Source: Tetrapyrgos nigripes (taxonomy: Eukaryota > Basidiomycota > Agaricomycetes > Agaricales > Campanellaceae). From it: a stretch of DNA of 64,000 bases. The stretch is from assembly GCA_013368315.1 (NCBI GenBank), contig JAACJM010000139.1:153448-217447 (forward strand). The letters run 5' to 3'. Positions 44,853 through 58,489 of the stretch are shown here, one piece after another. The notes beneath the pieces are model-generated. The model ran no database searches. It had not been told where the DNA came from and saw nothing but the letters and a program-made list of their open reading frames with translations. The position numbers and the translations under genes were made by a program. Every line of letters begins with the position of its first letter. Position 1 is the stretch's first letter.

Positions 44853-46980
44853 TGTTGCTTTTCAATCCCATACCTCTTCATGGGTTAAGTCTGACGGTGA
44901 TCCATTTTAGGTCATACAAAAAACCCTCGGCAGTACAACTATAAGTAAATTTAGTCTCGTTGAACCAGACTGACGATACACAGATAATAGTCGTGTGTAT
45001 GTAAAGTAAACTAGTTACACTTACATGCACTGTACAAATGATATTACTCCTCTATTCTTCTCTTTCAATCTAAAATAAAACCACACAGACCGACAACCAC
45101 TTTCTCAAAAGGTTGCGTCAGCTCTGCATCCCTTCTTGGTGTGATCCTCCCGTTTTGGAGAGAAGAGAATCGCGTTTATTCGGTGGGTTAGTGACGGTTA
45201 CGTCACAACCTCTCTTGCTTCTGAACCACCATCATCTCCGCCTACGACCTCGACTCTACCACTCCCTCGCCTCAAGCCACCTCAAGATCTTTCTCAAACT
45301 TCAAAGTAAGCTGTTTTTCGTCGTTTGGCAAAGGCGTTGACCAATTTGACCGCATATACAGGAAACCGCTTTTGATATGCGGGTCCGCTGGTGAACAGTG
45401 GCGCTTTTCTGCGCTTGATATGCTCAGATTCGACTCTTTAAAGTTCTATGAGCTTTGATTCATACTAGGAACCGGTGAGTAATGTTCTGCTTGCTTTCTC
45501 GCTGCTGCCGCCTCGGTGTCTCCCTGCTGCTCGGGTTGGTCATGGAATCGTACCACCTGGGTCCAACAACACGAGCAGCAGAGAGGTAACGGGTTGGAGG
45601 CAGTTATAGTACTCACTAACGACTATTTTACAGGTCTACTCGGTCGGTAGGGAAGTGTTAGGGCAGAGATTGAGGTAAGGATTAAGATGGACGTTGCGAG
45701 GTGTGAGCGTCAGTGTTAAGTGGTTGTGGAAATGGTTGTGGATGTCGGTTGTAGGTTTATGGTGACGCCCAGGTGTGTAGCATTTGCTATGCTTTCGTTT
45801 TCCTTTTGATTAACCCTTCTTTTTTTTTTTTTTACAGCTTTACTCATCTTTTCATCCACCTCCTCCATGTCCCTGCGTCCTACCTCAAGACTGCCGGCAC
45901 CTCTCCTTCTCCTTCCACCTCTCGTCCAACTTATCGCTCGCTTTCAGTGGTAGGCGAGGGGTTAGGTGGTTTGGGTATCAGGCATAGACTGTTTGGAATA
46001 CACGGTTAGGGTTTAAGGAGCAGGCGTGGACTCGTTAGGGTCTAGTGGCCACTTGGGATTGAAATATGTGGCAACTCTAGGTGCGTAACCACTGCGTGTT
46101 TCCTCTTTTTTCTCCCTCCTGACTCGCACTTACTCTAGGTTTGTTAGTCTTCTCTCCCCCGCTTTCCTATTCGTCGCGCCAAGCCCTCGAGCCGCATCCC
46201 AACCGCCTCAACGACCCTTAATCCTCCCCCTCTCAATTCATCAACTCCCTTTCCGATGCCATCAGTACGTGCAGCACGACTCAAGACGAAACACCATCGA
46301 CTCCTCTCCTGCTCAACGTGGTCAAGGGGATTCAACCCTTTCACCTTCCTCAACTCTTCAGCATCGTCCGCCCACCGCTTTTGCGACCCCTTAGTGCTTC
46401 ACAGGGCTTCAAGAGTTTGGGCATCCGGCAGGTAGTAATCTTTTGATTTGACGGGAACTTAGGCTGGGTTAGTCGTAGTTTAGTATACTCAGTGTACTTA
46501 GTTGGAACAGCAATAATATTCTTATTTTTGCCAACTTGTATGCGCGCGATCCCTTTGAAAGAAATTTCTTGACTTTATGTTTACAGGTCGTTAACAGACG
46601 CAAGTTCGACATTCTAACGGCCTCATGATGGCTCAGGTAGTTCCATCTTACGTTCCAATTATCGGTGTAGAGTTGGGGAACATGCGTTTTATCTACAGTA
46701 TAGGAATGTTAAGGTGTCGGACGTGAGTACCTGGTTCTGGTTTCTTTTCATTCCACTTTATACACCTGCCGTTTAATCCTAAATACGCTGGAATTTCAGA
46801 GCTTAGCCGAGGACTTCGTACTCAGGTCTAGCCGTGACGGGAAGTGGCAGCTAGCAAGGAGGGTTGGATGGTTTTAAACAAGAGGCTGCTGCGTGAGTGA
46901 TTTGTCTCTCTTTCTCTATATATAGGGAACTTTCAGGAAGCATGAAGGACATCGTTATAGACGAAGAAGACATAAGTTAA
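44853..46980. other. Mostly unrecognised; two exon-like open blocks
   Basis: 45153-45305 reads open as GEKRIAFIRWVSDGYVTT and then SEPPSSPPTTSTLPLPRLK up to a GTAAGC donor. 46221-46436 reads open as QFINSLSDAISTCSTTQDE and then LLLNVVKGIQPFHLPQLF. Both look like real protein but have no start, no linked partner and no recognised family. The rest has no ORF of note. Confidence 0.35.
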
Positions 46981-47000
46981 TTCGCCTAAAGGGCCTCGTA
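46981..47000 (-). mobile_element. Helentron 5' terminus in reverse orientation
   Basis: On the minus strand the sequence from 47000 reads TACGAGGCCCTTTAGGCGAA and continues TTAACTTATGTC, matching the heads at 6307 and 48743. The element should extend towards lower coordinates; no 3' terminus (complement of GGCCTCGT plus hairpin) was found there, so the length is unknown. Confidence 0.55.
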
Positions 47001-47073
47001 ATTTCGCGCACATACATATACTCGTTCTCATTTTTTTACTACTTTTTTTAGCTCATATTCTCACCCCCTCATA

Positions 47074-47333
47074 CACAGACCTTCTCATCCCGTCAGATTC
47101 TCGTGGTGAAATCGACACCAAGATCGCCAGTGGATACCCAGAAATCTGTCAGGTACGAACTAAATCACTCTTTCCATCCGAGTCCTCACATACTCACTAA
47201 GTCTCGTACTAGGCGTAGCCATCAGATACTTAGTATTATTTCGCGTTGTCGCTCAAAATACTCAGGGAAGTCACTGTTTTAGGACTCCCCGTGATCCCTA
47301 TTCATTCACTTGAACGAGGCTACAAGACCATTG
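47074..47333 (+). pseudogene. Two exon-like blocks of an unidentified host gene
   Basis: 47074-47152 (TDLLIPSDSRGEIDTKIASG then YPEICQ, followed by GTACGA) and 47266-47333 (EVTVLGLPVIPIHSLERGYK, followed by GTAGTA) are open, protein-like and bordered by plausible splice sites. They start directly outside the reversed Helentron head at 47000. Family not recognised; flanking exons are missing. Confidence 0.35.
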
Positions 47334-47430
47334 GTAGTATTCTAATACATACAAAAAATCCGGAAGCGATTTGGTTAAGAAATCCCTGTGCCGAAAGACT
47401 AGATTTCGACTCGCTTTAAGCTGAGTAAAC

Positions 47431-47580
47431 TTAGGCTCTACTCCGTGACTTTTCCAGCTCCATATTCTTCACTTCCTCTATCACTTCCTCGCTCGCATTC
47501 GCCCTCACTCTGTCCCAAGCAATGCTGTGTACTTCCGCTGTCCTCTTTGCCCCACAAGAATAGTATCCCACTATGACCAT
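47431..47580 (-). pseudogene. Short minus-strand ORF, likely end of a host gene
   Basis: Reads MVIVGYYSCGAKRTAEVHS, then WDRVRANASEEVIEEVKNME, and ends LEKSRSRA and TAA. Basic/acidic helical composition. No family recognised. It may belong to the same gene as 48019-48351 on the same strand. Confidence 0.35.
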
Positions 47581-48018
47581 TGTGGTTAGGGTTAAATAGA
47601 TGTTGGAAAAGGCTCAGGTAGCCTAGGAGATGAAGATGTGGGGGTGGTGGATGTATGAGTGTTGGAGGAAGGGAGGAGGTTGTGTAACGAAATGTTGATG
47701 GAAACGGATGAGTGAGGCATGCTATAGAATCACTATTTAGAGGAGAATACGAATATGCAAGAAAGAAAACGAACGCACCGGCCGTTCCAATACTATACCC
47801 TCTCCAACATTCCCCAAATCAAAAAATGCGCCATACCGTGCCCGCTCGACGTCCTACGCGTTCGAAAACTTCACCATCGTATTCGGAGGGGCCTACAACC
47901 CAAGAATCGAGTCCGGGATGATGGGATTTGGGCAAGAGGGCGAGGAGGAGTGGAATGAAGAAGGGGGACGGGGACAAGGTACCTGTAACTTCAGAACGCC
48001 ACGTCACACGGCTTTGGG

Positions 48019-48351
48019 TTAGGGAACAGTGTTGGGAGGTAAATGGGAACCATACCGAGCATCCCTTCTCTCCTGATCCAACTTGAATCTCTTCAACAAC
48101 TCTTCCAAATCGTCAAACTCTCCATCCAAATACTCAAAGACCAACTGCAATGTGTGGCGAAGAACAACGGCTTCGACGTGAGTGGTTGCAGTAGCCTCGA
48201 AGCAGCATTTGGAAGTCTGAGCTGCCAGTGACTGGGAAGCAGTGGCCGATATTTCTTCAGCACGATAGAGTGTGTCGAGGAGTCTGGTACGGCAGGGAGT
48301 TTGAATGAAGGGAACCTCGGAAAACGGTGGAGGCAGGACGGTAGAGTCATC
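48019..48351 (-). pseudogene. Open minus-strand block of an unidentified host gene (~111 codons)
   Basis: Open from GAT 48351 to TAA 48019 with no ATG: DDSTVLPPPFSEVPFIQTP, RTRLLDTLYRAEEISATASQ, HTLQLVFEYLDGEFDDLEEL, LKRFKLDQERRDARYG. Helical and acidic, clearly protein-like, unidentified. The frame in the opposite strand is less plausible. Confidence 0.45.
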
Positions 48352-48742
48352 GGAATGTCATAACGAGGCGGAGGACATCGTAAAAACATGTGAAAGACGA
48401 GTGCTGGGACAATAGGATCTCTAGGCGTAAGCCGAGCTCACTAAATCCAGAATAGTACGGCCAGTTATGGCATACGAGGACTCCGTAAAAAAGTGTAACG
48501 CCCCTAGGAGCGCGTATAACCAATGGAAAATCCCGTACCCCGTGGGAAATGACCCCTTTCCCCGTACCTCGTACAGTCTCCCGCTCCCGTAGTGGCGGGG
48601 ACGGGAATTGGGCGGGCAACAAGAAGTTTGCCAGTGGCCTGGCGACCTACATATACTGTACTCAAGACTACTGAGAGGCAAAGGAAGCCGAAAAAGGAAG
48701 CATCAATGGACATGTGCTCGGCCGTCATTCTATAGACCCAGT

Positions 48743-48920
48743 TACGAGGCCTTTAGGCTGAGTTAACTTATGTCGTTTCACAGCGACGTTTTCGAGGACC
48801 CAATTTTTCCACGGGTTCAAACTCCCACGCCTGTTCATTGGCGCTCGTCAAGCGCAACCATCATGACGTCACTCGGGCCGCTTCCTCGGACCAGTGTGCG
48901 CAACCAACGTATAGGCTAAG
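48743..48920 (+). mobile_element. Helentron 5' head (extent unknown), upstream of cassette copy B
   Basis: TACGAGGCCTTTAGGCTGAG follows T 48742, and about 180 bp align with the head of the 6307-7965 element, including CCACGGGTTCAAACTCCCAC. No matching 3' terminus was found before the window end, so it may be a truncated head or the start of a very long element that includes copy B and the Rep gene at 58490. Confidence 0.6.
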
Positions 48921-49085
48921 GTAGGGCCCGGGTGCATCTTGTTCGCTTCTCTAACCTCAGCACCATGACGGGATAACACCAGTGGACCTTCCCGCCCTCC
49001 TCCATCGATGCTCAACTACGTCAATTCTATAGCTAGAAAATGCGAATACATTGCACACACCCTTCCCATCTAAATTCTAATCTAC

Positions 49086-50320
49086 ATTTATTCACTCGGA
49101 TCACAGCGGCACCGGAATATGACTTCATAGTTCTCAAGCTCGGATAGGGGCTACAATGCGTCCTCTTTTCCTTGCTCTTATAATTCTCGTAAAACACTCG
49201 GGCAACTCAGTATCTTTGACCTGGGGACTTCAATTAGTCTACATCAAAAAATTATACATATTTTGAGGCTTAGCAGTAGACCCGAAAGAGTAGAGCTGGG
49301 GCGCAACACGATGGATTCAAACTCCGAAATGCCACGCTTATGAGTGTAGGCACTGGGCAGGTCGAGAAAGTGTCGAAAATCGTCGTAAATTGATTGAAGT
49401 ATCTGATTTCATTTTTGGCTACGATAGCGAAGCATACTATGCCTAACGTATGCTTTGCTATCGTGGTCACCTCCAATGCGATAAACATTCCGCCGAATGG
49501 AGAAGGATCTCAAGGAAAGTTCCCGTCCTCAATGATGCGGGCAGTGGAGCCTATGGTATCAGTTAGGATTTCAGCTCGAAAAGTTTTCATTTCACGGGAT
49601 GAACGCCAACTGTCGTACTAAGTTCTTTGCTCAAATTCGTAGAACTTCTTCGGACTTCTATGATCGTATCTGTGTTGCAATTCAGGAGAAGTTGATGGCG
49701 TTGACCTTTTAGAGGTCTTTTGAATTTATTTTTACCGCTCTTTCCAACACATCATTCCCTACCGTTAGACACTACTAATTACTTTCGGTCCTTACTGTAC
49801 AAGCTATACTACCCTTAAATACTTACTTGGGCATACTTATCAATGATATGACATATGAGCCCACTACCCACTGAATGAACGGAGTAATGGCCAATTTGAG
49901 GCGTACTTTAGTGATTGGGTGCGCTGGGACGGCGTGAGTTCCTCAATTCTCAATTTATTCACTCGGATCATAGCGGCACTGGAATATGACTTCATAGTGG
50001 ATAGGGGCCACAACGCGTCCTCTCTTTTGTAAAACACTCGGGCAACTCGGTATTTTTGACCTGGGGACTTCAATTAGTCTACAGACAGCAGATGAGTAGA
50101 GCCAGGGTGCAACACGATTACGGTATTGAAGTTAGATCGATATTGAGAGCTCGGAAAAATGGACATGTGTGGCACGTCACGCTCAGGTATAGTGTCGGGA
50201 AATCCAACCTGTCACACGTCACGCTTATGAGTGTAGGCAGGTGAAGAAAGTGTCGAAAATCGTCGTAAATTGATCGAAGTAGTATCTGATTTTATTTTTG
50301 TACGATAGCAAAGCATACTA
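49086..50320. repeat. Pair of ~360-bp direct repeats about 870 bp apart
   Basis: 49086-49445 and 49957-50320 share TTTATTCACTCGGATCA, GGAATATGACTTCATAGT, ACCTGGGGACTTCAATTAGT, ACGCTTATGAGTGTAGGC and GTCGAAAATCGTCGTAAATT in the same order, with small indels. They could be LTRs of a small non-coding element or a tandem duplication. The spacer (49446-49956) has no recognised gene. Confidence 0.75.
49422..49463. repeat. Hairpin at the end of the left direct repeat
   Basis: CGATAGCGAAGCATAC (49422-49437) pairs with GTATGCTTTGCTATCG (49448-49463), 15 of 16 bp. The left arm recurs at the end of the right repeat (CGATAGCAAAGCATAC, ~50303). Confidence 0.75.
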
Positions 50321-50684
50321 ACGGAGCTTTATTTGCGTTCTCAGAACATTAAGGTGGATTTCTGTAGCTACACTACAAAAAGGACAAAACTAGTCGGAGA
50401 CTCGGAGTCAGGGTACTGTATACACACGGCGTTACTGGATTACACTACATAAGTACTTGAAATAGACTCTCATAAGAGTGGCAGTATCGAGATTTTTATT
50501 TAGTGTGTATCCTAACGACGAGCTTTTGAGTTGTGCTGTAAAATCCTCCGAACTTAATGCACATACTACATCTTCAGATTTACAATCTCGATCTTCCCGT
50601 CCCAATACAGTTACCTTCCCGATACAGCCTTCCTGGTGCATAAACTGCTCTCCACCAACGCAGTCTTTTCAGTCTTCTTTACTC

Positions 50685-51974
50685 ATGGACCAGTACTATG
50701 ATTTTCAACGAGCAAGTAAGTCCAATTGCCTCTCGTTACTTTTCTCTACATTTTTCTAATCATTTTCAAACTGCTATCCAGAGCACCTTCTTGATGCCGT
50801 TCAAGCAGAACGAAATAAGCTCTACCTCAAACAGTCAAGATCCCTAACAGTTGATAGCGTATGTTCTCTACAACACTCATCTCTTTGTCAGTGTTCTTGA
50901 CTCGTATTTCTCAACAGAACACTGACCTCAAGATACGACAGTACTCCAATCCCCACTCTTATCGCGTTACAAACCTTGAAGATTATGAAGACCCCGATTC
51001 ACCATTTGAAGAGACCATTTTTCGGCTTCAAGGTGTCATCTATGAGCGTGACTTGCCTCCTATTATGGCGAGCAGGTGCACAATTCTTTGAATGCTTCTC
51101 TGCTTACTGGTTAGCTGATGTCGTGCAACAGCAGAGTGTATGCTCGGAACCAGGCTCCATACCTTCGGCAGCATATCGGAATTGTGGGGTTGGGTCTTCC
51201 CTATATGTCTACTTCGCTCAATCAGCTCTATCAAATATTCTCTAAGTTTGAACGTGCTTTGAATGGTCAAACTCTCAATCCCTGGATCGCAGAAGACTCA
51301 TTTGCTCCTGGCCACATTGGCGTCACTGCAAACTGCCGTTATTTTACAGTCGGTCCCAGTGCATCTACAAAGCAATCCATACCATTTCAGAACGGTGTTG
51401 ATCCTGACAGCGTTCTCCAGTCACTCATCACGAGCACAGTGGTGCACACTGAGGATAACGCAGTCCTTTATATGAAGGCTTCAAAGTCGGGTAAAAATTT
51501 GAAGTGGCGGTACGTCTGCATTTTGTTCTCCCATTCCACATTATTTTAACTTGACCACGTCATAGGTACACCGACATCCCGCCCGCCGATCTTTCAATTG
51601 GCGACATTGTAGAGATACAGTTTACAGCAATTACCATTCGGCAGCGAGATAATTCGTACAAGATGATTACAGTTTTAAGGTCCATTGCATTGTTGGATGA
51701 TTCTGTTTCAACGGTTTGTACTGCTTCATACTTTTTTGACCTATAACTAATTTCATTGTTGCTTACATTGCTTCAGGCTGCATCTGTTGCCCGAAACCGT
51801 GCATTTTCTTCAAGAAAAGACACACCCATTTTGCCACGCAACCTTTTGAAACGCGTGAGATATGAGAACAGTTCTGACGAAGAGGATATTGATGAGCAGC
51901 TGAAAGTGCGCAAAGATATGGCTCGACTAAGACTTGGCGACGACGAGGGAATGGCGCCCAGCCACAATACATAG
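50685..51974 (+). CDS. Cassette gene 1, copy B: intact six-exon gene, unknown function
   Basis: Exons 50685-50715, 50782-50858, 50918-51075, 51132-51509, 51566-51713 and 51777-51974 join in one frame (990 nt, 329 aa); introns are 56-66 bp with GT-AG ends. ATG 50685 is conserved in copy A (MDQYYDFQ). A helical N-terminus (KHLLDAVQAERNKLYLKQ) is followed by a central domain (PYLRQHIGIVGLGLPYMSTS ... LNPWIAEDSFAPGHIGVT ... IPFQNGVDPD), then LSIGDIVEIQF...YKMITVLRSIALLDD, which could be a small beta-barrel/OB-like unit, and an acidic/basic helical tail (SSDEEDIDEQLKVRKDMARLRLGDDEG). From memory, proteins with the GDIVE...LRS..LLD signature recur as uncharacterised families in Agaricomycetes. No enzyme motif seen. 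Confidence 0.88.
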
Positions 51975-52782
51975 AATTAGAATTGAGTACATAACTGTCC
52001 AATTACATCATTAATTGACTTTGCCACATGGCAACCTTAAAAAATTGTGAATGTCGCCACTTGGCTTAACCACAACCTTCATGACTCGTAGACCGACAAA
52101 GGGTCCAATGCTATGTGTGGTATTGACCTGTAAACCTATTGCAAATTCTCAAGCTTCACATGTCAAAACCTGTTTCTCCGACTCCGTTGCTTGACGGTTC
52201 CTACTGGTAGCACAGCAGCGATGTCCTGACTTCGCTACAATCACATAGGGATACCAAGAACCCTATCTATGAACCGAGCAAAAATTTTCCTCTTGTATTC
52301 AACTTGAAACAGCCACGCCGATGCGCCCTATCCATCAAGCTTCTTTTCCTAGAATGGAGACACCTTTCCATTGTGATTAAGCACACTAGAAGCTCAGCTC
52401 ATATCAGAGCGGCTGCGTCGGTACACTTGACATTTTTCACCAAGCACATCACTTATCAAATACTCAGGAACATTGTACAGTTGGACGAACCCTTACAGAT
52501 TGCTCGGGAACCTTGTACATTTCAGTATGACGCTTCAAAAAAAAATTTGGCTGGCCTGTACGTCAATTTCAATTCACTGTCTACCTTGTGGTCATTCGTT
52601 AACGCTACTGTAGCTGCAGCATATGTTATTATCACACGCACAACTTCCATATCTGTAGGTCAATGCAACAGTAAAATTTTCACTCCTCGGCCTTTATACA
52701 CTGCCTCGATCTGAATGTCTCGCTCTATATATACCTTAAAAGCGTCGCCCACTTCTGCACTCTCCCCAACATCCCCCAAGCC
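51975..52782. other. Intergenic region of cassette copy B
   Basis: No convincing gene. Matches parts of 4004-4812. TATATATA at 52726-52733, 50 bp before the gene 2 ATG, is a probable core promoter element. Confidence 0.6.
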
Positions 52783-55700
52783 ATGGCTCGTGGGCCTACA
52801 GCCAAAAAGCCTCGCCTTGAGAGTTTTGACACTCCTCCACGTACGCAGGAAGACGACATTGAAGACTTTTGGGGACTATGTAGATGGCGTTGCTACTCTC
52901 CGTCGTTCCACACGAAAGTAAGTCTTTACTTTGATTTCTTTTTATCCGTTCCATTTACACAAATTCCTAGGCGATCGAGAAAAGCATCCATTCCTCCGAT
53001 GCAGGTTGCGGTCACACCAAAACGGTCACAGGCAGCCCCAGCTCAGCCCCCAGGAGCCCCCAAACGAAATAAAAGGTAATTACTGATTTTCCTCGTCTGC
53101 CGCCATGTTCTGATCTATGTATCTATATAGTAGTGCCACAGCATCTACTGCTACCACACCGTATGACATTTTGCATATCCAAAGACCATGTCGTTCATTA
53201 ATACACGAACTTTTAATGTAGGCTTCTCCCAAACTATCCAATCACACCATTGTATATTTTTGAATGTACTAGGTCGTATCCAGACTGACCGATATTTTTT
53301 AGACTCGCCGATCAGCATCAGCCTACATTTAACCCAAGGTACGGATTACATACTTCTCCTCTTCAGCCTACATATTTCTCAGTCTGATGGACCATCTCTA
53401 TACAGTGGAATGTATGGGTATGCATAGGCTTTGCGACTTATTCGGCTAGACTGACGTTCTCAGACTGAATTATAGCTACCCGACTCTAGCCCCACCGTTC
53501 CAGTATCCGCCGCCCAACCTGCAATACACTTATGCTTTCAATGACACTCCCGCTCCTGCTGCCGATACCACATCTTCATCTTCAGCTTTGCATGACACAA
53601 GTACCACTCAAGATGATTCTCTGCAGTATGTCTTTCTGCCTGCTTTCAAGTTTCAAGATCCTATACAATGCTGATGGTCTTACAGAATTTTGCGATCTAT
53701 GTAAATTATGTTCATGTCACTACGCACTGATCATATTGGCTCATGGATGATTCATCATGCAGTGTTGACGAAATTCGGGAACCAGAAACAATGTTCTGGG
53801 CATTGTACGTGGTCTAACTATCCATCTGTTACTTACGAGCTCACCTCAGTCTCTTTTACAGGCGCCGACTTTATGAATTGTAAGTAACTTATGTATGCCT
53901 TCATCACTGATTCTTACTACAATGCACAATCTCCAGTCTTGACAGTGCTATCCCTAATTTTCCTGAACAAGCCCTGTAAGTCTGTTGTTTACCCTCATAT
54001 TGAGTCCCTATAGTACTTAGCTAAATTTGCGTTAGTCAAGCGTTGCCTTTGGTACCAAATTCACTCGGTTACAAAGTCACTATGTCTTTTGTTAAAGAAC
54101 TGTATGCTGATTTACCTGTACCGGCTTCCTTTCGCACTAACTTTCTTTGAGATTGTACACCGACCATGATCCCGAAGTTATTTGGGAATCGGCAAAACTA
54201 TTTTTAACCCGCAATCAGTTTGACGACGTAGTGGTGTACGTATTGTTCAAAAACTTCTGTCGTTCTCATCTCATATTTTCAGTACCAGCCGTCGTGTGCA
54301 GGCCTTGAAAGAACGCCTAGATGATCCTCGATTTCAACAACCAAGGACGGAACCAGTTCGAGCAGCTTATGAAACACCACCGAGGTATGTTCCGTGGCTG
54401 TAACGACGCTTTATTAATGACTGAAACTTTCCGCATAGCAATACTTCAATCCAGACAATGATGTTGCCTGTTACCCCTGAGACACCCTCTCCGTCAAAGT
54501 CATCTGCTGCTACCTCCAAGATGGCGTTGATCAGTACCCCGAACACTCCCTCTTCAAAGGCCAAGGATCCGGATCAACCCCCGCCGAAATTGTCGTTTGC
54601 CGAAAGATTGGCCCTGCATAATATACAGCCTGCAGTGAGGGAAGGCACTCAAACACTGTCAGCACCCGTGTATGTCCTCATCTCACTTATTCATCAATTC
54701 ACGCATGTTGATTGTACCACAAATTGGTAGCACATTGCCCAAAGATTGTCAAGTGACCGATCCGAAGCTGCAGGATGTTCTACTGGTTAAAGAGGGTACT
54801 GACTACAGCGCTTTGCCACCGTTGATGTTTGTGATCCCTTCCCTGGGTAGTTGATAATTCAGTACTCACGCAGACTAATTTAGTGCTGGCAAGTTTATTT
54901 CGTGGTCATCGACACAAGTCCGAAAAGGCAATGTCAAATTTTCCGAGTGGGGGCGTACGTTACCAGCATCCGACTTTGAGTGAGATTTCATATTATCTGA
55001 GTTGTTTACCAGCTAATATGCGTTAGATTTCTTATTTCCTTTTTCAAATTTGTTCAATGTGGAAGCTATGTCAATCTTTCTCGTATCAACCCCCGAGACC
55101 TTGCTGCATTCAGTGGACATTCGAGCAATTCAATCCGAAATGTACTTTACGTGCGATCTCCTCCACAAACAGCTATCGCATTATTCCCCATATTCGTCGA
55201 GGCTTCTTATCTAGTGGGTTTCACGCAGATCAAGACTCAAGATCCGAAGCGTTATCACAAGTTGGACAGGATTCTACATTCCCAAGAAGCAGATCGGGTG
55301 ATTGCAGTTGTCAGCATGCTGCTGGGAGAAGGACGCAATGAGATGGCTGCTGAGATTGTCTCAGACGTGCTTTCTTTTTCCACACGAATAGAGAGTGCAT
55401 TCTCGAATGCACCAGTTTGTAAGTCTTATTTTCAGCTCACTAACTCTTTGTCGCTGAGCTATGATTTCATCATTTCTGTAGCATCTTCCCCTGGTGCAGA
55501 TCGAGTATTTTCTTCTGCTACAGCAAGTTCGTCTACCTCAACAGGTTCTAATTCCTTCTCGTTGCCTTTTGATGCATCAGGTTTGTGCGTAATCAGTTCA
55601 TTAATGACTCCTTACTGACTGTCTTTTAGTGCCGATTTATGACGCTACTCAGGCTGCAGGAAGATTCAATGTCAACACAGACCTTCCATCTATTGCGAGT

Positions 55701-55853
55701 GCCTTACCGCATTGGAGTGGCGAGATTCCACATGGTTCTCTTGCTGTCGTTGGTTCGACCATCACGTCCACTAACAACAATCGTGCGGGTCCACCACTGA
55801 AGGTCAACTTTAATATTTGTTTTGTCATTGTTCTTGGTACCCCTGCCACTTGA
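52783..55853 (+). CDS. Cassette gene 2, copy B: ~14 exons, unknown function, probably damaged
   Basis: ATG 52783 (basic TAKKPRLESFD, possible nuclear signal) to TGA 55851-55853. Most exons follow in phase 2: 52971-53075, 53131-53217, then ILADQHQPTFNPR, YPTLAPPFQYPPP, VDEIREPETMFWAL, LDSAIPNFPEQAL, LPLVPNSLGYKVTMSFVKEL, LYTDHDPEVIWESAKLF. After a Pro/Ser linker come LPKDCQVTDPKLQDVLLV, SGHSSNSIRNVLYVRSPPQ, DRVIAVVSMLLGEGRNEMAA and a C-terminus GEIPHGSLAVVGSTITS...VIVLGTP. Frame problems: one extra T in TTTTGGGG (~52867), a 2-nt mismatch at ~53385, and a phase mismatch at ~54845. Assembly errors or mild decay are both possible. It is paired with gene 1, same strand, 0.8 kb apart. Family unknown. 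Confidence 0.65.
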
Positions 55854-56739
55854 TGGATGCATTGCTTTTGGCTCTGTTTTTAGTCGTCGTTAGCTTCAAC
55901 AGCTTCTTGTCTTCGTCATGTTCTACCATGACTAGTATTTGAATACGCATTCTTGTATATAAAACAGACAGAATCTATGTGATTGAATGATCTCAGAATT
56001 ATCTCGCAACTATCTGGATATGAGTTCGACATACATACGACAACACGTTGATTTGTCGTTAGAGCCTTCATCAGCCCTTGTAGCAAACATTTGACTCAGA
56101 CGACTCACCAGGTGGTGATGTCATTGTTTGTTGGAAACAAACAAAACCATCAATCGTCGTTTCCCGTTATCTCTTCCTTCATCTTTCATTCCATATTCTC
56201 CTACCCTACTCACTGTTCCCTTACCTGTCCCTCATGACCTTTGAGAGGTGTGCCTCGGTTTCTTCTTTCCTTCAAAACTTCCGTATGCTAACTACTGTGT
56301 ACAGACAAAAACACCCTTTCTCCTTCTGGCCGCAAACTCGTCTCTGACTTCTGTGATATTCTCAGCATGCGTCGTCTTTACATCAAACGCGAAAACGGCC
56401 ACTAACTTATCAAGACTTTATCTGGGGTACCTGGGACAGGAGTGAATAATGAGACAGAGGGCGAGCGAAGGAATGAGGAAGCTAAAACCAAGGTTAAGGG
56501 GAAGCAGGATGCTAATCAAGGTGTGTGTATGCAGTCCTTTCCTCGTTGACATCTTTCTAATTTAGTCTTCTATTGCAGCCATAAATTATATTTAAACTCT
56601 CATTCGTCTACTGTTCACCAATTTTCAAGCCCGTAAGCTTACCGGTATCCTACCATGCTCACTTGGTGATGGTTCCGAGGATGCCTTTCCTCGCCGATTG
56701 GTTTGCATTAGGTGTGTGCATTTTCTGCTCACCCATTCT
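55854..56739. other. No gene recognised
   Basis: The first ~100 bp resemble the downstream flank of copy A. ORFs at 56248-56445 and 56698-56880 have no motifs. A 5' part of the HSP70 gene would be expected near the right end but is not readable. Confidence 0.4.
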
Positions 56740-58150
<1,411 letters not shown>

Positions 58151-58489
58151 CATCGTCACTCGCTCGCTTGTACATATAGAGGCTCAGTACTTACTCAAAA
58201 TTATATACCACTCAGTTTAAATATACTTATATACATATGCATATGTTGTCGGTCATCTGCCCACATTAGAGTATGCAATGTGGCTCCCCTCTCGGAGGTT
58301 TCTTCTTTGTACAGAACGGAAGATGGTTGTCAAGCCAACACAACCAACGTTGACGCCTCACCTTTTTGATATTCTGCATCGAGACCGTGGGACCGCCGGA
58401 ATTGTCCATGCATTTGAGTCATCAAATCAATTGCCACGTCTCTTTAACTCAAACCACATCGTACCGTTCCCTGACCGGGTCTCACAACC
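58151..58489. other. Leader between the HSP70 relic and the Helitron ORF
   Basis: AT-rich, TATA-like tracts near 58215-58240; no gene and no Helentron 5' tip found. Confidence 0.4.
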
